A DNA stretch of 64,000 nt from contig NZ_CP120678.1 of NCBI RefSeq assembly GCF_030273445.1, forward strand, positions 1,403,501-1,467,500, in the 5' to 3' direction. The stretch comes from Selenobaculum gibii (GTDB lineage Bacteria; Bacillota; Negativicutes; ICN-92133). Each line of letters opens with the position of its first letter. Position 1 is the first letter of the stretch. Positions 1-9,149 of this stretch are shown here, in pieces. A model generated the notes under the pieces. The model was given only the letters and a program-made list of their open reading frames with translations, was not told the DNA's origin and ran no database searches. A program made the position numbers and the translations under genes.

Positions 1-658
1 CAAAATGAGTGTCAATCGCATCTCGAGTTGTCCCTGGAATATTGCTCACGATGACACGCTCTTGCCCGAGTAAAGCATTTACAAGCGAAGATTTGCCTAC
101 ATTAGGTCTTCCAATTACTGCAATGCTAATTTCATCAGCTTCCTTCTCATCCACTGCATCCTTTGGAAAATTTTCAACTACTTGATCTAATAAATCTCCT
201 AAATTTAATGCATTAGATGCGGATATAGGAATGGGATCGCCCAATCCTAAATTATAAAATTCATAAATTTCATTTTCTTTATTTGGACTATCCACCTTAT
301 TTACAGCAAGCAAGATCGGTTTCTTACTTGTACGTAAAATATGTGCAACCTCCTCATCGGCTGCTGTCATCCCTGTCTTTGCATCTACAACAAATACAAC
401 AACGTCAGCTTCTTCAATTGCTAAATTCGCTTGATGACGCATAGACGTTAAGATATGATCTGTTGTTTCAAGCTCAATCCCACCAGTATCAATCATTGTA
501 AACTCAGTATTTAACCATTCTGCATCTAAATAAATACGATCACGTGTAACTCCAGGTATGTCTTCAACAATAGATACCCTCTTTTTCCCAATTTGATTAA
601 ACAATGTAGATTTACCAACATTCGGTCGTCCTACAATTGCGACTATTGGTTTACTCAT
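1..658 (-). CDS. der: GTPase Der (EngA), C-terminal part cut by window edge
   Basis: Double-domain GTPase needed for 50S ribosome assembly. The first P-loop GRPNVGKST is at residues 10-18. DTGG (switch II) and NKVD (guanine specificity) follow. A second GRPNVGKSS begins the second G domain, then TTRD. The ATG at 658-656 gives the canonical [13 protein letters not shown] start. About 219 codons are visible; the rest of the second G domain and the KH-like C-terminus lie beyond base 1. It is followed at 18-nt distance (upstream in transcription) by the DUF512 radical SAM gene, a pairing common in Firmicutes. Confidence 0.97.
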   Translation of the reverse strand, partial: MSKPIVAIVGRPNVGKSTLFNQIGKKRVSIVEDIPGVTRDRIYLDAEWLNTEFTMIDTGGIELETTDHILTSMRHQANLAIEEADVVVFVVDAKTGMTAADEEVAHILRTSKKPILLAVNKVDSPNKENEIYEFYNLGLGDPIPISASNALNLGDLLDQVVENFPKDAVDEKEADEISIAVIGRPNVGKSSLVNALLGQERVIVSNIPGTTRDAIDTHF

Positions 659-676
659 TCTCATCCCTCATCTTTA

Positions 677-2062
677 TCAATTATTTTTTGTATATGCACA
701 ATTTCCCTGCCAAGTATAATTCATGTCTTCAGTTTCATTTTCTTCCTTAACATTATTCCACATTTTTAACAAACGATTTAAATCTACTGCATCATGTGCA
801 ATTTGAACTTTTGCCCCTAATTCTTTTTCAATATCACTAATATGATAATCATCCAAAAATATATTTTCTCCTTTTCGCAAAGAAACACCAGGAATAATGA
901 TTCCGTCACGCTTTCCAGATAGGAATTTTAATTGCTGGATAATATCTTGTCCTGTTAAAAGACCCGTAACAGTAATATTTTCACCAAAAAATTTATTTTC
1001 AATAGGAATAACTCTAATGAACAAATTTTTTATCTCTAACTCACGTAATAATATCGATAATATTTTTTCGGCGGATTTGCCACACACAATATCTAAGTAT
1101 ATCGGCTCTTCATACGCATTGCAATCCTTATCTTGGCAAGCATTCCATTCCTCAATAAAATCTCTCGTAAGTCCAATACCATTCTCAAGTTGCGGAAAAT
1201 CATCATAATAATCAGCATCTGGAATATCTTGATTAGCTAAAAAATAAAATTCGTCTCCTAAGTAAACAAAATTTTTTCCAAACTTCTTCCGTGCAATCAG
1301 CTGCCATTTTTCAACTTGCTCAATTATCTTCCCTGCTTGCTCCATTGAAAAACCTGTTAACGAATAACAACTTTCCCGATACTTTGTTAAGCCTACAGGA
1401 ACAATAGCCAAGGATAAAACATTTTCTCCCATGTTAATTAAATCATGAATGGTTTGATCTAATATCTCACCATCATTAATTCCCGGACACAAAACAATTT
1501 GGGTATGAATTTGAATATCATTTTTAACTAAGTACTCAAGCTGCTCTATGATATTCGCCGCTCGCTTATTATTAAGCATCCGAGCTCTTAATTGTCCATT
1601 TGTTGTATGAACAGAAATAAATAATGGAGAAAGATGCAATTGTTTAATTCTTTTTAAATCCATTTCGCGAATATTAGTTAACGTAACAAAATTTCCATAT
1701 AGAAAAGACATTCTATAGTCATCGTCTTTAATCGACAAACTGTCTCGCATATTAGGAGCAATTTGATCAACAAAGCAAAACCAACATTTATTTCCACAGC
1801 GTCGAATATTATCAAAAACAGCACTTTCGAATTCTACGCCCAATTCTTCATCATATTCTTTATCAAATTCAATAAGTTCTTGCTCACCATTTGCTTTTTC
1901 AATCAAAAGCTCTATTTCTTCTTCCGCAAATGCAAAACTTAAATCTATAATATCCATTAACTCCTGTCCATTTACACTAAGAATCCTATCCCCAATTTCC
2001 AAACCCAATTCTTCAGCTAAACTCTCTTTATGTATTCCGGCAATAACACCGTAATGACTCAT
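677..2062 (-). CDS. DUF512 family radical SAM protein with N-terminal PDZ-like domain
   Basis: A 461-aa protein. Residues 1-60 form a PDZ-like segment (VIAGI, LGLEIGDRILSVNG). A CX3CX2C cluster at C89/C93/C96 (CGNKCWFC) follows, matching a radical SAM [4Fe-4S] site, then the DUF512 region. This family usually sits beside der, as here, and its biochemical role is not established. The PDZ part may bind a peptide, but that is inference. It ends with a hydrophilic tail. Confidence 0.9.
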   Translation of the reverse strand: MSHYGVIAGIHKESLAEELGLEIGDRILSVNGQELMDIIDLSFAFAEEEIELLIEKANGEQELIEFDKEYDEELGVEFESAVFDNIRRCGNKCWFCFVDQIAPNMRDSLSIKDDDYRMSFLYGNFVTLTNIREMDLKRIKQLHLSPLFISVHTTNGQLRARMLNNKRAANIIEQLEYLVKNDIQIHTQIVLCPGINDGEILDQTIHDLINMGENVLSLAIVPVGLTKYRESCYSLTGFSMEQAGKIIEQVEKWQLIARKKFGKNFVYLGDEFYFLANQDIPDADYYDDFPQLENGIGLTRDFIEEWNACQDKDCNAYEEPIYLDIVCGKSAEKILSILLRELEIKNLFIRVIPIENKFFGENITVTGLLTGQDIIQQLKFLSGKRDGIIIPGVSLRKGENIFLDDYHISDIEKELGAKVQIAHDAVDLNRLLKMWNNVKEENETEDMNYTWQGNCAYTKNN

Positions 2063-2090
2063 TTTTCCACCCCATACCTACTTCATAAAA

Positions 2091-2124
2091 CTATGCTAGG
2101 AGTAAAATAACACTCCTAGCATAG
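2091..2124 (-). terminator. Rho-independent terminator after spoIIP
   Basis: A 13-bp perfect inverted repeat (CTATGCTAGGAGT and its complement) with an 8-nt loop. On the minus strand it is followed by TTTTATG. It lies 15 nt past the spoIIP stop. Confidence 0.85.
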
Positions 2125-2139
2125 AAAATTTATATTCTG

Positions 2140-3267
2140 CTATTTTTCCTTATCTTTATTATATTTCTTTCCCCAAAAGTTTGCAAATTCTTTTCTGCGA
2201 AAATTACTCAGTTTACCTTTAGCTTCTCTCATACTACCAGTACTTAAAAATAAGAACACCGCCGTACCTATAACAAAAAATAAAATAATCCAACCAATAG
2301 ATTTAACTGAACCCGATATTCCTGCTGCTGGTGTTCCAACGCCACTTTTCCCTTCAATATTACTATTATTAGCTGAAGTTACACCAATTACACTTGGAAC
2401 AACTGCAGCAAACATAGCAATCCCACGTTCAGCTGCTTCACGATTATTGGTATGAGAGCCAACTTCAAGCAACATAGATTTAGGATGTAAATCTTGATTG
2501 TAGTCTCCACCTTTAGCAAAAAAGATTCCTTTAACTAATCCAGGATATTGTTCATCAGAGGCTGCCTTCATTTGAAGTGCATATTCTTCAATTTGCTTCC
2601 CTGTTGGTCCATATTTTCCTACAACCAATTGTATTTTTGTTATATCCTCGCCATTGATATTCGCCTGATATGCTTCCGGTGGTGTAGCATCACGATGAAT
2701 GTCAAAAATCGCTGCCGGACTTTGCTTTAATAATTGAACGACTGTGCGCCTGGATCTTTCATATGCCATATCATCATGCGGTACATGATTTGTATCCACA
2801 TGTATAGGCTCTAATCCTTCCTTAGCTAAAGCATCTGAAAATACATTTCCTACCTTGATAATCCCTCCATTCCCACTATCTGAACTTTCTGTCCCATCAC
2901 TAGGAACATAAGCTTCATCATTATGCGTATGGTAAATCGCAATTTTTTTATTATCTTGCGCATAAACACGCTGCAATTCTAGTAAATCAGCAAAATTTGA
3001 AACAAAAAAATGACTTAATTGTGCAACATCTTTCTTTTCCAATAATTTCACATATGCAATTTGCCCTTGAATAGATGTAATTTGATATCTATTATTATCT
3101 TCGGTAATAAATTCATCACCAATACGAACTTTCCATCCAGTTGTATAAACGATTTTCCCACTATCGTCCACCATGTTATAATACATATTTTCCGCTTTTA
3201 CATCTACTGTAACTAAAAGAAGCAAAACCGTTAAAAGCATAATATTTTTATATTTAATCATTTTCAT
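2140..3267 (-). CDS. spoIIP: Stage II sporulation protein P (SpoIIP), peptidoglycan hydrolase for engulfment
   Basis: A 375-aa protein. It has an N-terminal hydrophobic signal/anchor (residues about 5-25), then the SpoIIP amidase/endopeptidase domain. Diagnostic motifs are IYHTHNDEAY, DIHRDA and LLEVGSHTNN, which supply the metal-binding His/Glu residues of the family. A C-terminal membrane segment (about 325-345) is followed by a basic tail. With SpoIID and SpoIIM it thins septal peptidoglycan during engulfment. The start is set by GGGAG 8 nt upstream of the ATG. The gene overlaps the preceding DUF1614 gene by 14 nt, so the two are probably cotranscribed. Confidence 0.93.
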   Translation of the reverse strand: MKMIKYKNIMLLTVLLLLVTVDVKAENMYYNMVDDSGKIVYTTGWKVRIGDEFITEDNNRYQITSIQGQIAYVKLLEKKDVAQLSHFFVSNFADLLELQRVYAQDNKKIAIYHTHNDEAYVPSDGTESSDSGNGGIIKVGNVFSDALAKEGLEPIHVDTNHVPHDDMAYERSRRTVVQLLKQSPAAIFDIHRDATPPEAYQANINGEDITKIQLVVGKYGPTGKQIEEYALQMKAASDEQYPGLVKGIFFAKGGDYNQDLHPKSMLLEVGSHTNNREAAERGIAMFAAVVPSVIGVTSANNSNIEGKSGVGTPAAGISGSVKSIGWIILFFVIGTAVFLFLSTGSMREAKGKLSNFRRKEFANFWGKKYNKDKEK

Positions 3268-4036
3268 TATTCCTTCTCCCTTGCTCTTTTAACTTTGAAG
3301 AAGTTTTTCGTTTTTGGTCAATAGATACAACGTCAGCCTTTTCTTTTTGCTCTAATTCAGTTAGTTCATCACTAAACTCATACATCGGTTGGATTTTATG
3401 AATCCGGTTATTAGCCCTGTGTCCACCTTGTAATTTTTCTCTTGTTTCTCCCACTAGCTCAGCAGTCATTACAGCAATTAAACCTGCAATAATTGTGACA
3501 TCAAAAGCTCCTGCTCCACCTAATGCGCTTGTACCAACAATATTATTTCTTAATAACGTAATTAAGTGTACAACATCACTTAAAATCACACCTAAAACCC
3601 CACCAATAAAAGCACTTCGTCTCGATCTTCCGATTAAATACGCAATTAAACCAGCACCAACTCCATAAATAATTTTAGGGTCCATAAACATGGTTTCTGG
3701 TTCAAACGGAAAATATTTAGATCCTAAAAAAATAAATAAAGCAACCATAATTGATGCACCAATTGCACGAATCTTTTCAATCCCACGATCAGAAGTAAAA
3801 ATTAACCATACCGACAATAAAAATGGCAATACTGCCCCACCTACATTTACAGAAACTTGAATTCTCCCTCCTTGAAAAAGTGGAAATTCTAAAAAACTCC
3901 CCATGATCATCAGAATGATAAAAATAACCGCTTGTCGATCATTTAATCGCATTCTATCTAAAAGCCGTTGCGCAACACCAAAATAAATTAAAACTCCAAT
4001 AACTAGTAAAGCAATCATACCTATTGGAAAATTCAT
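3254..4036 (-). CDS. DUF1614 family multi-pass membrane protein
   Basis: A 260-aa protein with about seven hydrophobic segments in the first 200 residues and a charged cytoplasmic-looking tail. The pattern (RQAVIFIILMIMGSFLE, GGAVLPF near residue 67, GAGAFDVTIIAGLIA) matches DUF1614, a family of unknown function. Its overlap with spoIIP suggests a sporulation-linked role, which is inference only. Confidence 0.8.
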   Translation of the reverse strand: MNFPIGMIALLVIGVLIYFGVAQRLLDRMRLNDRQAVIFIILMIMGSFLEFPLFQGGRIQVSVNVGGAVLPFLLSVWLIFTSDRGIEKIRAIGASIMVALFIFLGSKYFPFEPETMFMDPKIIYGVGAGLIAYLIGRSRRSAFIGGVLGVILSDVVHLITLLRNNIVGTSALGGAGAFDVTIIAGLIAVMTAELVGETREKLQGGHRANNRIHKIQPMYEFSDELTELEQKEKADVVSIDQKRKTSSKLKEQGRRNNEND

Positions 4037-4097
4037 ATTCTTATCACCTCTTAATTTAAGAATGGATTAAGAATATATTGCCCATTTTCGTCCACAA

Positions 4098-4136
4098 AAT
4101 TCAAAAACATGACTTAGAAAGCCATGTTTTTGAATT
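4098..4136 (-). terminator. Terminator after ispH-rpsA
   Basis: An inverted repeat AATTCAAAAACATG ... CATGTTTTTGAATT with an 11-nt loop, followed on the minus strand by ATTTTG. It sits 17 nt past the fusion gene's stop. Confidence 0.75.
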
Positions 4137-4152
4137 AAATAATAATTTTTTA

Positions 4153-6123
4153 TTAATCAGAAAAATTCTTGAAAAGATGTCCAAATTTATCTCCTAATGT
4201 ATCATTTACAGCCTCTTGATGTTGAATATATTTTTTAAACTCTTCCCGCTCAGCATCTTGTTTCACTTGTAATAAACTTAATCCTATCCGCTTATTTTTT
4301 CTATCAATTTGGATTACTTTTACCTTCAAATCATCTCCAATATTAACGACTTCTTCTGCTTTATGTATACGTTTCTCAGTCAATTCATTTAAACGAACTA
4401 AACCTTCCAAAGCTCCATTAAATTTGACAAAAGCTCCAAAATCCATTAATTTAGTAACCTTTCCTTGAACAATCATACCTTCTTTAATTAAATCAACTTT
4501 ATCAAGCCAAGGATCTCTAACTATATCTTTTAAACTTAAAGATATCCTTTTTGCTTCTTTGTCTATTTTTGTAACCATTACTTTTACGATATCACCAATA
4601 CTCATAATTTCCGCTGGATCTTTTACCCGATGCCAAGCCATATCCGAAATATGAAGCAATCCATCAAATCCACCAATATCAATAAAAGCACCATATTTTA
4701 CAAAGCGTTTTACAGAACCCTCAAGAATCTGATTTATAGCTAAAGAATCGAAAAGCTCATTTTCCTTTTTTGCTTTCTCAATTTCTAATAAAGAACGTCT
4801 AGATAAAATAACTTTTTGTTTATCTTTATCAACTTCAATTATAATAAAGCTGTATGCATTTCCTACATATTGAGTCAAATCTTCAATATAATGCAAATCA
4901 ATTTGCGATGCTGGGACAAATCCTCTAAGCCCAAAAACAGATAAAACTAATCCCGCTTTCACTGCTTCTAAAACTTTCAACTCTAACACGGTTTTATTTA
5001 ACATAGCATCTTTTATTTTATCCCATGCAACAACCTTATCTGCTCTAATCTTTGATAAAAGCAATCCATTTTTTCCATCAACCTCTACTACAAATACATC
5101 AATTTTATCACCTATTTTTATGATATCTTCAATATTTTCCGGTTGTGGAAATGCTAATTCATTGATTGGTATAATCCCTTCTGATTTATAGCCAATATCA
5201 ACAAATACTTCATTATTGTATATACTAATTATTTTGCCTTGTACAATATCACCTTGTTGTATTTCCTTTAAATCGTCACCTAAAAAGTTTTCCATTTGAT
5301 TCATTTTATGATAAACCTCCTCTATCAACCAATCTGGTGTTGATGCTCCAGCTGTTATTCCTATTGTATTTATGCCTTTATTAAACCAATTATCATTTAT
5401 TTCATTTACTGTTTCTATATGATACGTATGTTTGTTTTTTTTCAAACAAAGTTCTGCTAATCTTGTAGTGTTCGCACTATTTTTTCCTCCAATAACAATC
5501 ATCATATCGACTTGATTAGCTAACTCCACTGCAGCCTCTTGCCTCTTTTCAGTAGCATTACAAATTGTGCGCTCAACTTTTACATTTTCTACTCTTTCAA
5601 TTAAAGAATCCACTATTTTCTGAAATTCTTCGCCTGAAAAAGTAGTTTGTGCCACAACCCCAACCTTATTAAAGAAAACTATATCATTTAACTCGGCTTC
5701 ATGTTCAATAATAATAGCTCGATTTTTAGACCACTCAAAAATACTTTTCACTTCCGGATGTGATTTTTCACCAACAATAATCACCTGATAGCCTGCTTCC
5801 GACAACTCATATGCCGCCATCTGTGCCTTTTTTACATGTGGACAAGTTGCATCTACTAAAGTTAGCCCCTTCTCCTCAGCTTGTTCATAAACCTTTGGTC
5901 CTACACCATGCGAGCGAACAATAACAGTTCCTTGTCTTATATCATCAAGGGAGTGAACCATTCCTACTCCTTCATTCGCTAATTTTTCAACCATTTGAGG
6001 ATTATGGATAATTGGTCCTAACGTATACGCTTTTCCTTCTAAACTAACACTATCTTGCGCTATTTTTACTGCTCTTTTTACGCCATAGCAAAAGCCATGA
6101 TGTTTCGCTAATATTACTTTCAT
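4153..6123 (-). CDS. ispH: IspH-ribosomal protein S1 fusion
   Basis: A 656-aa fusion. Residues 1-280 are 4-hydroxy-3-methylbut-2-enyl diphosphate reductase, the last step of the MEP isoprenoid pathway. The three [4Fe-4S] ligand cysteines are C12 (HHGFCYGV), C95 (ATCPHV) and C189 (TICNAT). Residues from about 290 carry four S1 RNA-binding repeats (near 291-360, 375-445, 462-531 and 547-618), ending each time in an RISLSLK-like strand. This fusion is known from Clostridia and Negativicutes. dxs and ispA elsewhere in the window belong to the same isoprenoid route. Confidence 0.97.
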   Translation of the reverse strand: MKVILAKHHGFCYGVKRAVKIAQDSVSLEGKAYTLGPIIHNPQMVEKLANEGVGMVHSLDDIRQGTVIVRSHGVGPKVYEQAEEKGLTLVDATCPHVKKAQMAAYELSEAGYQVIIVGEKSHPEVKSIFEWSKNRAIIIEHEAELNDIVFFNKVGVVAQTTFSGEEFQKIVDSLIERVENVKVERTICNATEKRQEAAVELANQVDMMIVIGGKNSANTTRLAELCLKKNKHTYHIETVNEINDNWFNKGINTIGITAGASTPDWLIEEVYHKMNQMENFLGDDLKEIQQGDIVQGKIISIYNNEVFVDIGYKSEGIIPINELAFPQPENIEDIIKIGDKIDVFVVEVDGKNGLLLSKIRADKVVAWDKIKDAMLNKTVLELKVLEAVKAGLVLSVFGLRGFVPASQIDLHYIEDLTQYVGNAYSFIIIEVDKDKQKVILSRRSLLEIEKAKKENELFDSLAINQILEGSVKRFVKYGAFIDIGGFDGLLHISDMAWHRVKDPAEIMSIGDIVKVMVTKIDKEAKRISLSLKDIVRDPWLDKVDLIKEGMIVQGKVTKLMDFGAFVKFNGALEGLVRLNELTEKRIHKAEEVVNIGDDLKVKVIQIDRKNKRIGLSLLQVKQDAEREEFKKYIQHQEAVNDTLGDKFGHLFKNFSD

Positions 6124-6147
6124 TATTAAATATCTATAATTATGAAT

Positions 6148-6717
6148 TTAACATTTAATTAAATTCATAATTTCCTCCATAATTTCTTCTGAAAATTTTT
6201 GTAGTTGCACCTTATCAGCTTGCTCACCTTCAAAGGTAATTGCTTTCCCATATTTAACCTCAAAAGGCCCAAAAATTTTATTTGTCCCAATTACAGCAGT
6301 TGGAATAACCGGAACCCCAGCTTTAATTGCGATTAATGCAACCCCGGGCTCAGCTTTACCGATATTCCCATTTTTACTACGCGTGCCTTCTGGGAATAAT
6401 CCTAAACATTCTCCATCTTTCAATAGTTGAATAGAGTTCCTAATCGCAGAACGATCTGCTGCACCTCGTTTAACAGGAAAAGCATATAATTTTTTTATTA
6501 TAGTTCCCAATAAAGGAATTTTAAACAATTCTTCTTTTGCCATAAAATGTACATATCTAGGTACATAGGTTGCAGCTAAAGGAGGATCCCATAAACTCAA
6601 ATGGTTTGCCGCAATAATAACTCCTCCATGAGTTGGAATATTTTCTATCCCAGATATTTTACAGCGAAAAATTACATTAAATATAAACTTAAATAAACTT
6701 TTTAAAAACTTATACAT
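6148..6717 (-). CDS. plsC: 1-acyl-sn-glycerol-3-phosphate acyltransferase (PlsC family)
   Basis: A 189-aa membrane-associated acyltransferase that makes phosphatidic acid from lysophosphatidic acid. The catalytic HX4D is H39/D44 (NHLSLWDPP), and the substrate-binding FPEGTR is at 108-113. The N-terminus is hydrophobic and basic. It lies between cmk (2 nt away) and ispH-rpsA in a conserved cmk-plsC-ispH/rpsA string, so it is very probably in one operon with aroA and cmk. Confidence 0.93.
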   Translation of the reverse strand: MYKFLKSLFKFIFNVIFRCKISGIENIPTHGGVIIAANHLSLWDPPLAATYVPRYVHFMAKEELFKIPLLGTIIKKLYAFPVKRGAADRSAIRNSIQLLKDGECLGLFPEGTRSKNGNIGKAEPGVALIAIKAGVPVIPTAVIGTNKIFGPFEVKYGKAITFEGEQADKVQLQKFSEEIMEEIMNLIKC

Positions 6718-6719
6718 AA

Positions 6720-7388
6720 TTATGCCCTTTCACATAATTTTATTATAGAATCTACAGCTTCATGAATGCTCATATTCGTCGTATCAATTAAAACTGCATC
6801 TTTTGCCTGAATAAGTGGAGATATTTCCCGTTCACTATCAGCTTTATCTCGCGCAGCTATTTCTAGCTGCAGCTCCTTTAATCCAATCTCATATCCCTTA
6901 TTCTTCAACTCTTTCCAACGCCTCATTGCACGTTCTTCAATCGAAGCGGTTAAAAAAACTTTTATTTCAGCATTTGGTAATACATGCGTACAAATATCTC
7001 TACCATCCATGACTACGCCACCATTAAGCGCCATATTCTGTTGTAAATTTACCATTTTAGCTCTAACTTCACCTATTTGTGCCACTTTTGATACCAATCC
7101 AGTGACCTCCGGCGTGCGTATTTGTTCTGTAATATCAAATTCATCCATAAACACTAAAACTTTATCGTTCCCATATTTTAATTGTAGCTGAATATTTTTT
7201 AACACGTCTAAGATTGCAGTCTTAGACGCTCCTTTATCTTCTTTTAAAACTTTCCAAGCTACAGCTCGATACATAGAACCAGTATCGATATATGTATAAT
7301 TCATCTTTTTTGCAACTAATCGTGCTACGGTACTCTTTCCTGCCCCTGCCGGCCCATCCATTGCGATTACTAATTTCTTCTTATTCAT
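6720..7388 (-). CDS. cmk: Cytidylate kinase
   Basis: A 222-aa nucleoside monophosphate kinase phosphorylating (d)CMP. The P-loop GPAGAGKST is at residues 12-20, followed by YIDTGSMYRA, MDGRDI and a lid rich in Arg (RAMRRW, AARDKADSERE). The length is typical. It sits 13 nt downstream of aroA and 2 nt before plsC, consistent with one transcript. Confidence 0.97.
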   Translation of the reverse strand: MNKKKLVIAMDGPAGAGKSTVARLVAKKMNYTYIDTGSMYRAVAWKVLKEDKGASKTAILDVLKNIQLQLKYGNDKVLVFMDEFDITEQIRTPEVTGLVSKVAQIGEVRAKMVNLQQNMALNGGVVMDGRDICTHVLPNAEIKVFLTASIEERAMRRWKELKNKGYEIGLKELQLEIAARDKADSEREISPLIQAKDAVLIDTTNMSIHEAVDSIIKLCERA

Positions 7389-7401
7389 TTTTATCTCCTC
7401 A

Positions 7402-8697
7402 TTACTTTTTTAGCTCATTTAAAACAGTATAAAAATTAGGATAAGATATATCCACACAATGCGGAGACTGAATTGTAACACCATGTGCAGCCATGCCTGC
7501 GATTGCCAATGCCATTGCAATACGATGATCATGATAAGAGTAGCACTCTGCTTCTTTTAAAGCTGCCTTTCCATGAATAATTAATCCGTCGTCAGTAGCC
7601 TGGATCTTTGCTCCCATTTTCGTGAATTCTGCCTCAATTGCTGCTAATCGATCCGTTTCCTTCACTCTCAACTCTCCAGCACCAGAAATAATTGTATCAC
7701 CTTCAGCAAACATTGCCGCAACAGTAAGAATTGGAATTTCGTCAATTAGCCTTGGCATAATTTCTGCACCAAAAGTGACACCTTTTAATTCTGCTGATCT
7801 TACGATAAAATCTGCAACTGGTTCTTTTCCACTCCACTTTTCGTTTACTATCTCAATATTAGCTCCCATATCTTTTAAAACATCTAAAATACCTGTTCTT
7901 GTAGGATTAATTCCAATGTTACGAATGATCAATTTACTATTAGGTATAATTGAAGCTGCTACCAGCCAAAAAGCCGCTGAACTTATATCCCCTGGAACGA
8001 CAATTTCCTCTGGAGACACAAATTTATCTACTTTTTTAATTCCTATAGACGTACCAAACTTTCTTAATTTAACTCCAAACGTTTCAAACATTCTTTCTGT
8101 ATGATCTCGTGAAGTATAAGGTTCAGTAACAATCGTTTCTCCCTCAGCATACATACCAGCTAATAAAATAGCCGATTTCACTTGTGCACTTGCCATGGGC
8201 ATAGCATAGTTAATTGCTTGAAGCTTATCCACAGGAATAATTGCAAGTGGCAAGTATTTAGAATCTTCGCGAGAAACAAGCTTTGCTTTCATTTCACTTA
8301 AAGGATTAATTACCCTACGCATAGGGCGTTTTCTTAACGATTGATCCCCAGTAAATGTTGAAAAGAAAGGTTGTGCGGCTAAAATTCCCATCATTAAACG
8401 TAATGTAGTCCCTGAATTTCCGGCATCTAAAACATCTGATGGCTCTGTTAATCCATGAATACCTTTCCCATAAATGACAATTTCATTTTCATTAATAAAA
8501 TCAACCTTAACCCCTAACGCTTGTATACATTTCACTGTAGATAAGCAATCTTGGGAGTTCAAAAAATTTTTAATTCTTACCGGTTTATCTCCAAGTGCAG
8601 AAAACATAACACTGCGATGAGAAATAGACTTATCTCCTGGAATGAAAAAATCTCCTTTTAATCCTTGTCCCGCTATAATTTTCATTATATCTTTCAT
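7402..8697 (-). CDS. aroA: 3-phosphoshikimate 1-carboxyvinyltransferase (EPSP synthase)
   Basis: About 431 aa. It makes EPSP from shikimate-3-phosphate and PEP in chorismate synthesis. Visible signatures are PGDKSISHR near the N-terminus, DAGNSGTTLRLM, LRKRPM, ASAQVKSAILLAG, DISSAAFWLVA and VKETDR...DHRIAMALA. I chose the ATG at 8697 rather than the overlapping TTG at 8700, because GGAGAGGG lies 7 nt before the ATG. It starts the aroA-cmk-plsC-ispH/rpsA string. Confidence 0.97.
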   Translation of the reverse strand: MKDIMKIIAGQGLKGDFFIPGDKSISHRSVMFSALGDKPVRIKNFLNSQDCLSTVKCIQALGVKVDFINENEIVIYGKGIHGLTEPSDVLDAGNSGTTLRLMMGILAAQPFFSTFTGDQSLRKRPMRRVINPLSEMKAKLVSREDSKYLPLAIIPVDKLQAINYAMPMASAQVKSAILLAGMYAEGETIVTEPYTSRDHTERMFETFGVKLRKFGTSIGIKKVDKFVSPEEIVVPGDISSAAFWLVAASIIPNSKLIIRNIGINPTRTGILDVLKDMGANIEIVNEKWSGKEPVADFIVRSAELKGVTFGAEIMPRLIDEIPILTVAAMFAEGDTIISGAGELRVKETDRLAAIEAEFTKMGAKIQATDDGLIIHGKAALKEAECYSYHDHRIAMALAIAGMAAHGVTIQSPHCVDISYPNFYTVLNELKK

Positions 8698-8856
8698 CAA
8701 TTAGCCCTCTCCAGTTCTATAAAAATATATAAAATAATTTAAACATTCCACTGAAATCATCTAGCTAATTTTAAGCTTATAGTACTAGAACGTCTCTATA
8801 AATTCTTTAAACATTAGTCTTTCTAATTATCAGATAAAATTACAAATATCTGTTTC

Positions 8857-9052
8857 TTATTCTACCCAAACTCCTTTTCTTCCTGCTAAAACTATATTTA
8901 GTTCATCATTTAATTCTAATTCCCTCCAATTTATCTACAATCGATAAACACATAACAAAGAAATCATTACACATTAGACTTTGTACGCCTATTAGAAAAA
9001 TCATCAAACATAATGTAGCACGAAATAAAAATTTTTCAATATACTTATCCAT
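8857..9052 (-). other. Possible frameshifted small gene: union of two reading frames
   Basis: The 48-codon frame starting at 9052 stops at 8906. The adjacent frame is open from 8925 or so down to a TAA at 8857 and encodes a protein-like tail (LNDELNIVLAGRKGVWVE) with no start codon of its own. A single-base shift around the LEG codons would join them into a protein of about 64 aa. The sequence shows only the two frames. That they are one broken gene is inference. Confidence 0.35.
8906..9052 (-). CDS. Small hydrophobic peptide (48 aa), unknown
   Basis: It begins at an ATG (9052-9050) with GGAG 8 nt upstream. The peptide MDKYIEKFLF... has one strongly hydrophobic stretch (about residues 9-27) followed by NDFFVMCLSIVDKLEG, so it looks like a single-pass membrane peptide. 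I do not recognise a family. It lies in the 452-nt gap between the BaiN-type flavoprotein and aroA, which otherwise holds a terminator and no other convincing feature. The distance to aroA (about 210 nt) leaves room for an aroA promoter, but I found no clear one. Confidence 0.45.
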   Translation of the reverse strand: MDKYIEKFLFRATLCLMIFLIGVQSLMCNDFFVMCLSIVDKLEGIRIK

Positions 9053-9084
9053 TTTTTCATCTCCGATAATTTCATAATGAAAAA

Positions 9085-9110
9085 GGATAGAATAACTAAT
9101 TATTCTATCC
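9085..9110 (-). terminator. Terminator after the BaiN-type flavoprotein gene
   Basis: An 11-bp perfect stem (GGATAGAATAA and complement) with a 4-nt loop, followed on the minus strand by TTTTCATT. It is 40 nt past the stop of the gene ending at 9150. Confidence 0.85.
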
Positions 9111-9149
9111 TACCTTTTATTTATTATAAACAAATTTTAACAGATTAAT

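Noticed and set aside
897-1208. Plus-strand open frame of about 100 codons inside the DUF512 gene, and many others like it
   Set aside because: They are antisense to clearly conserved genes, lack ribosome sites and show no recognisable protein pattern.
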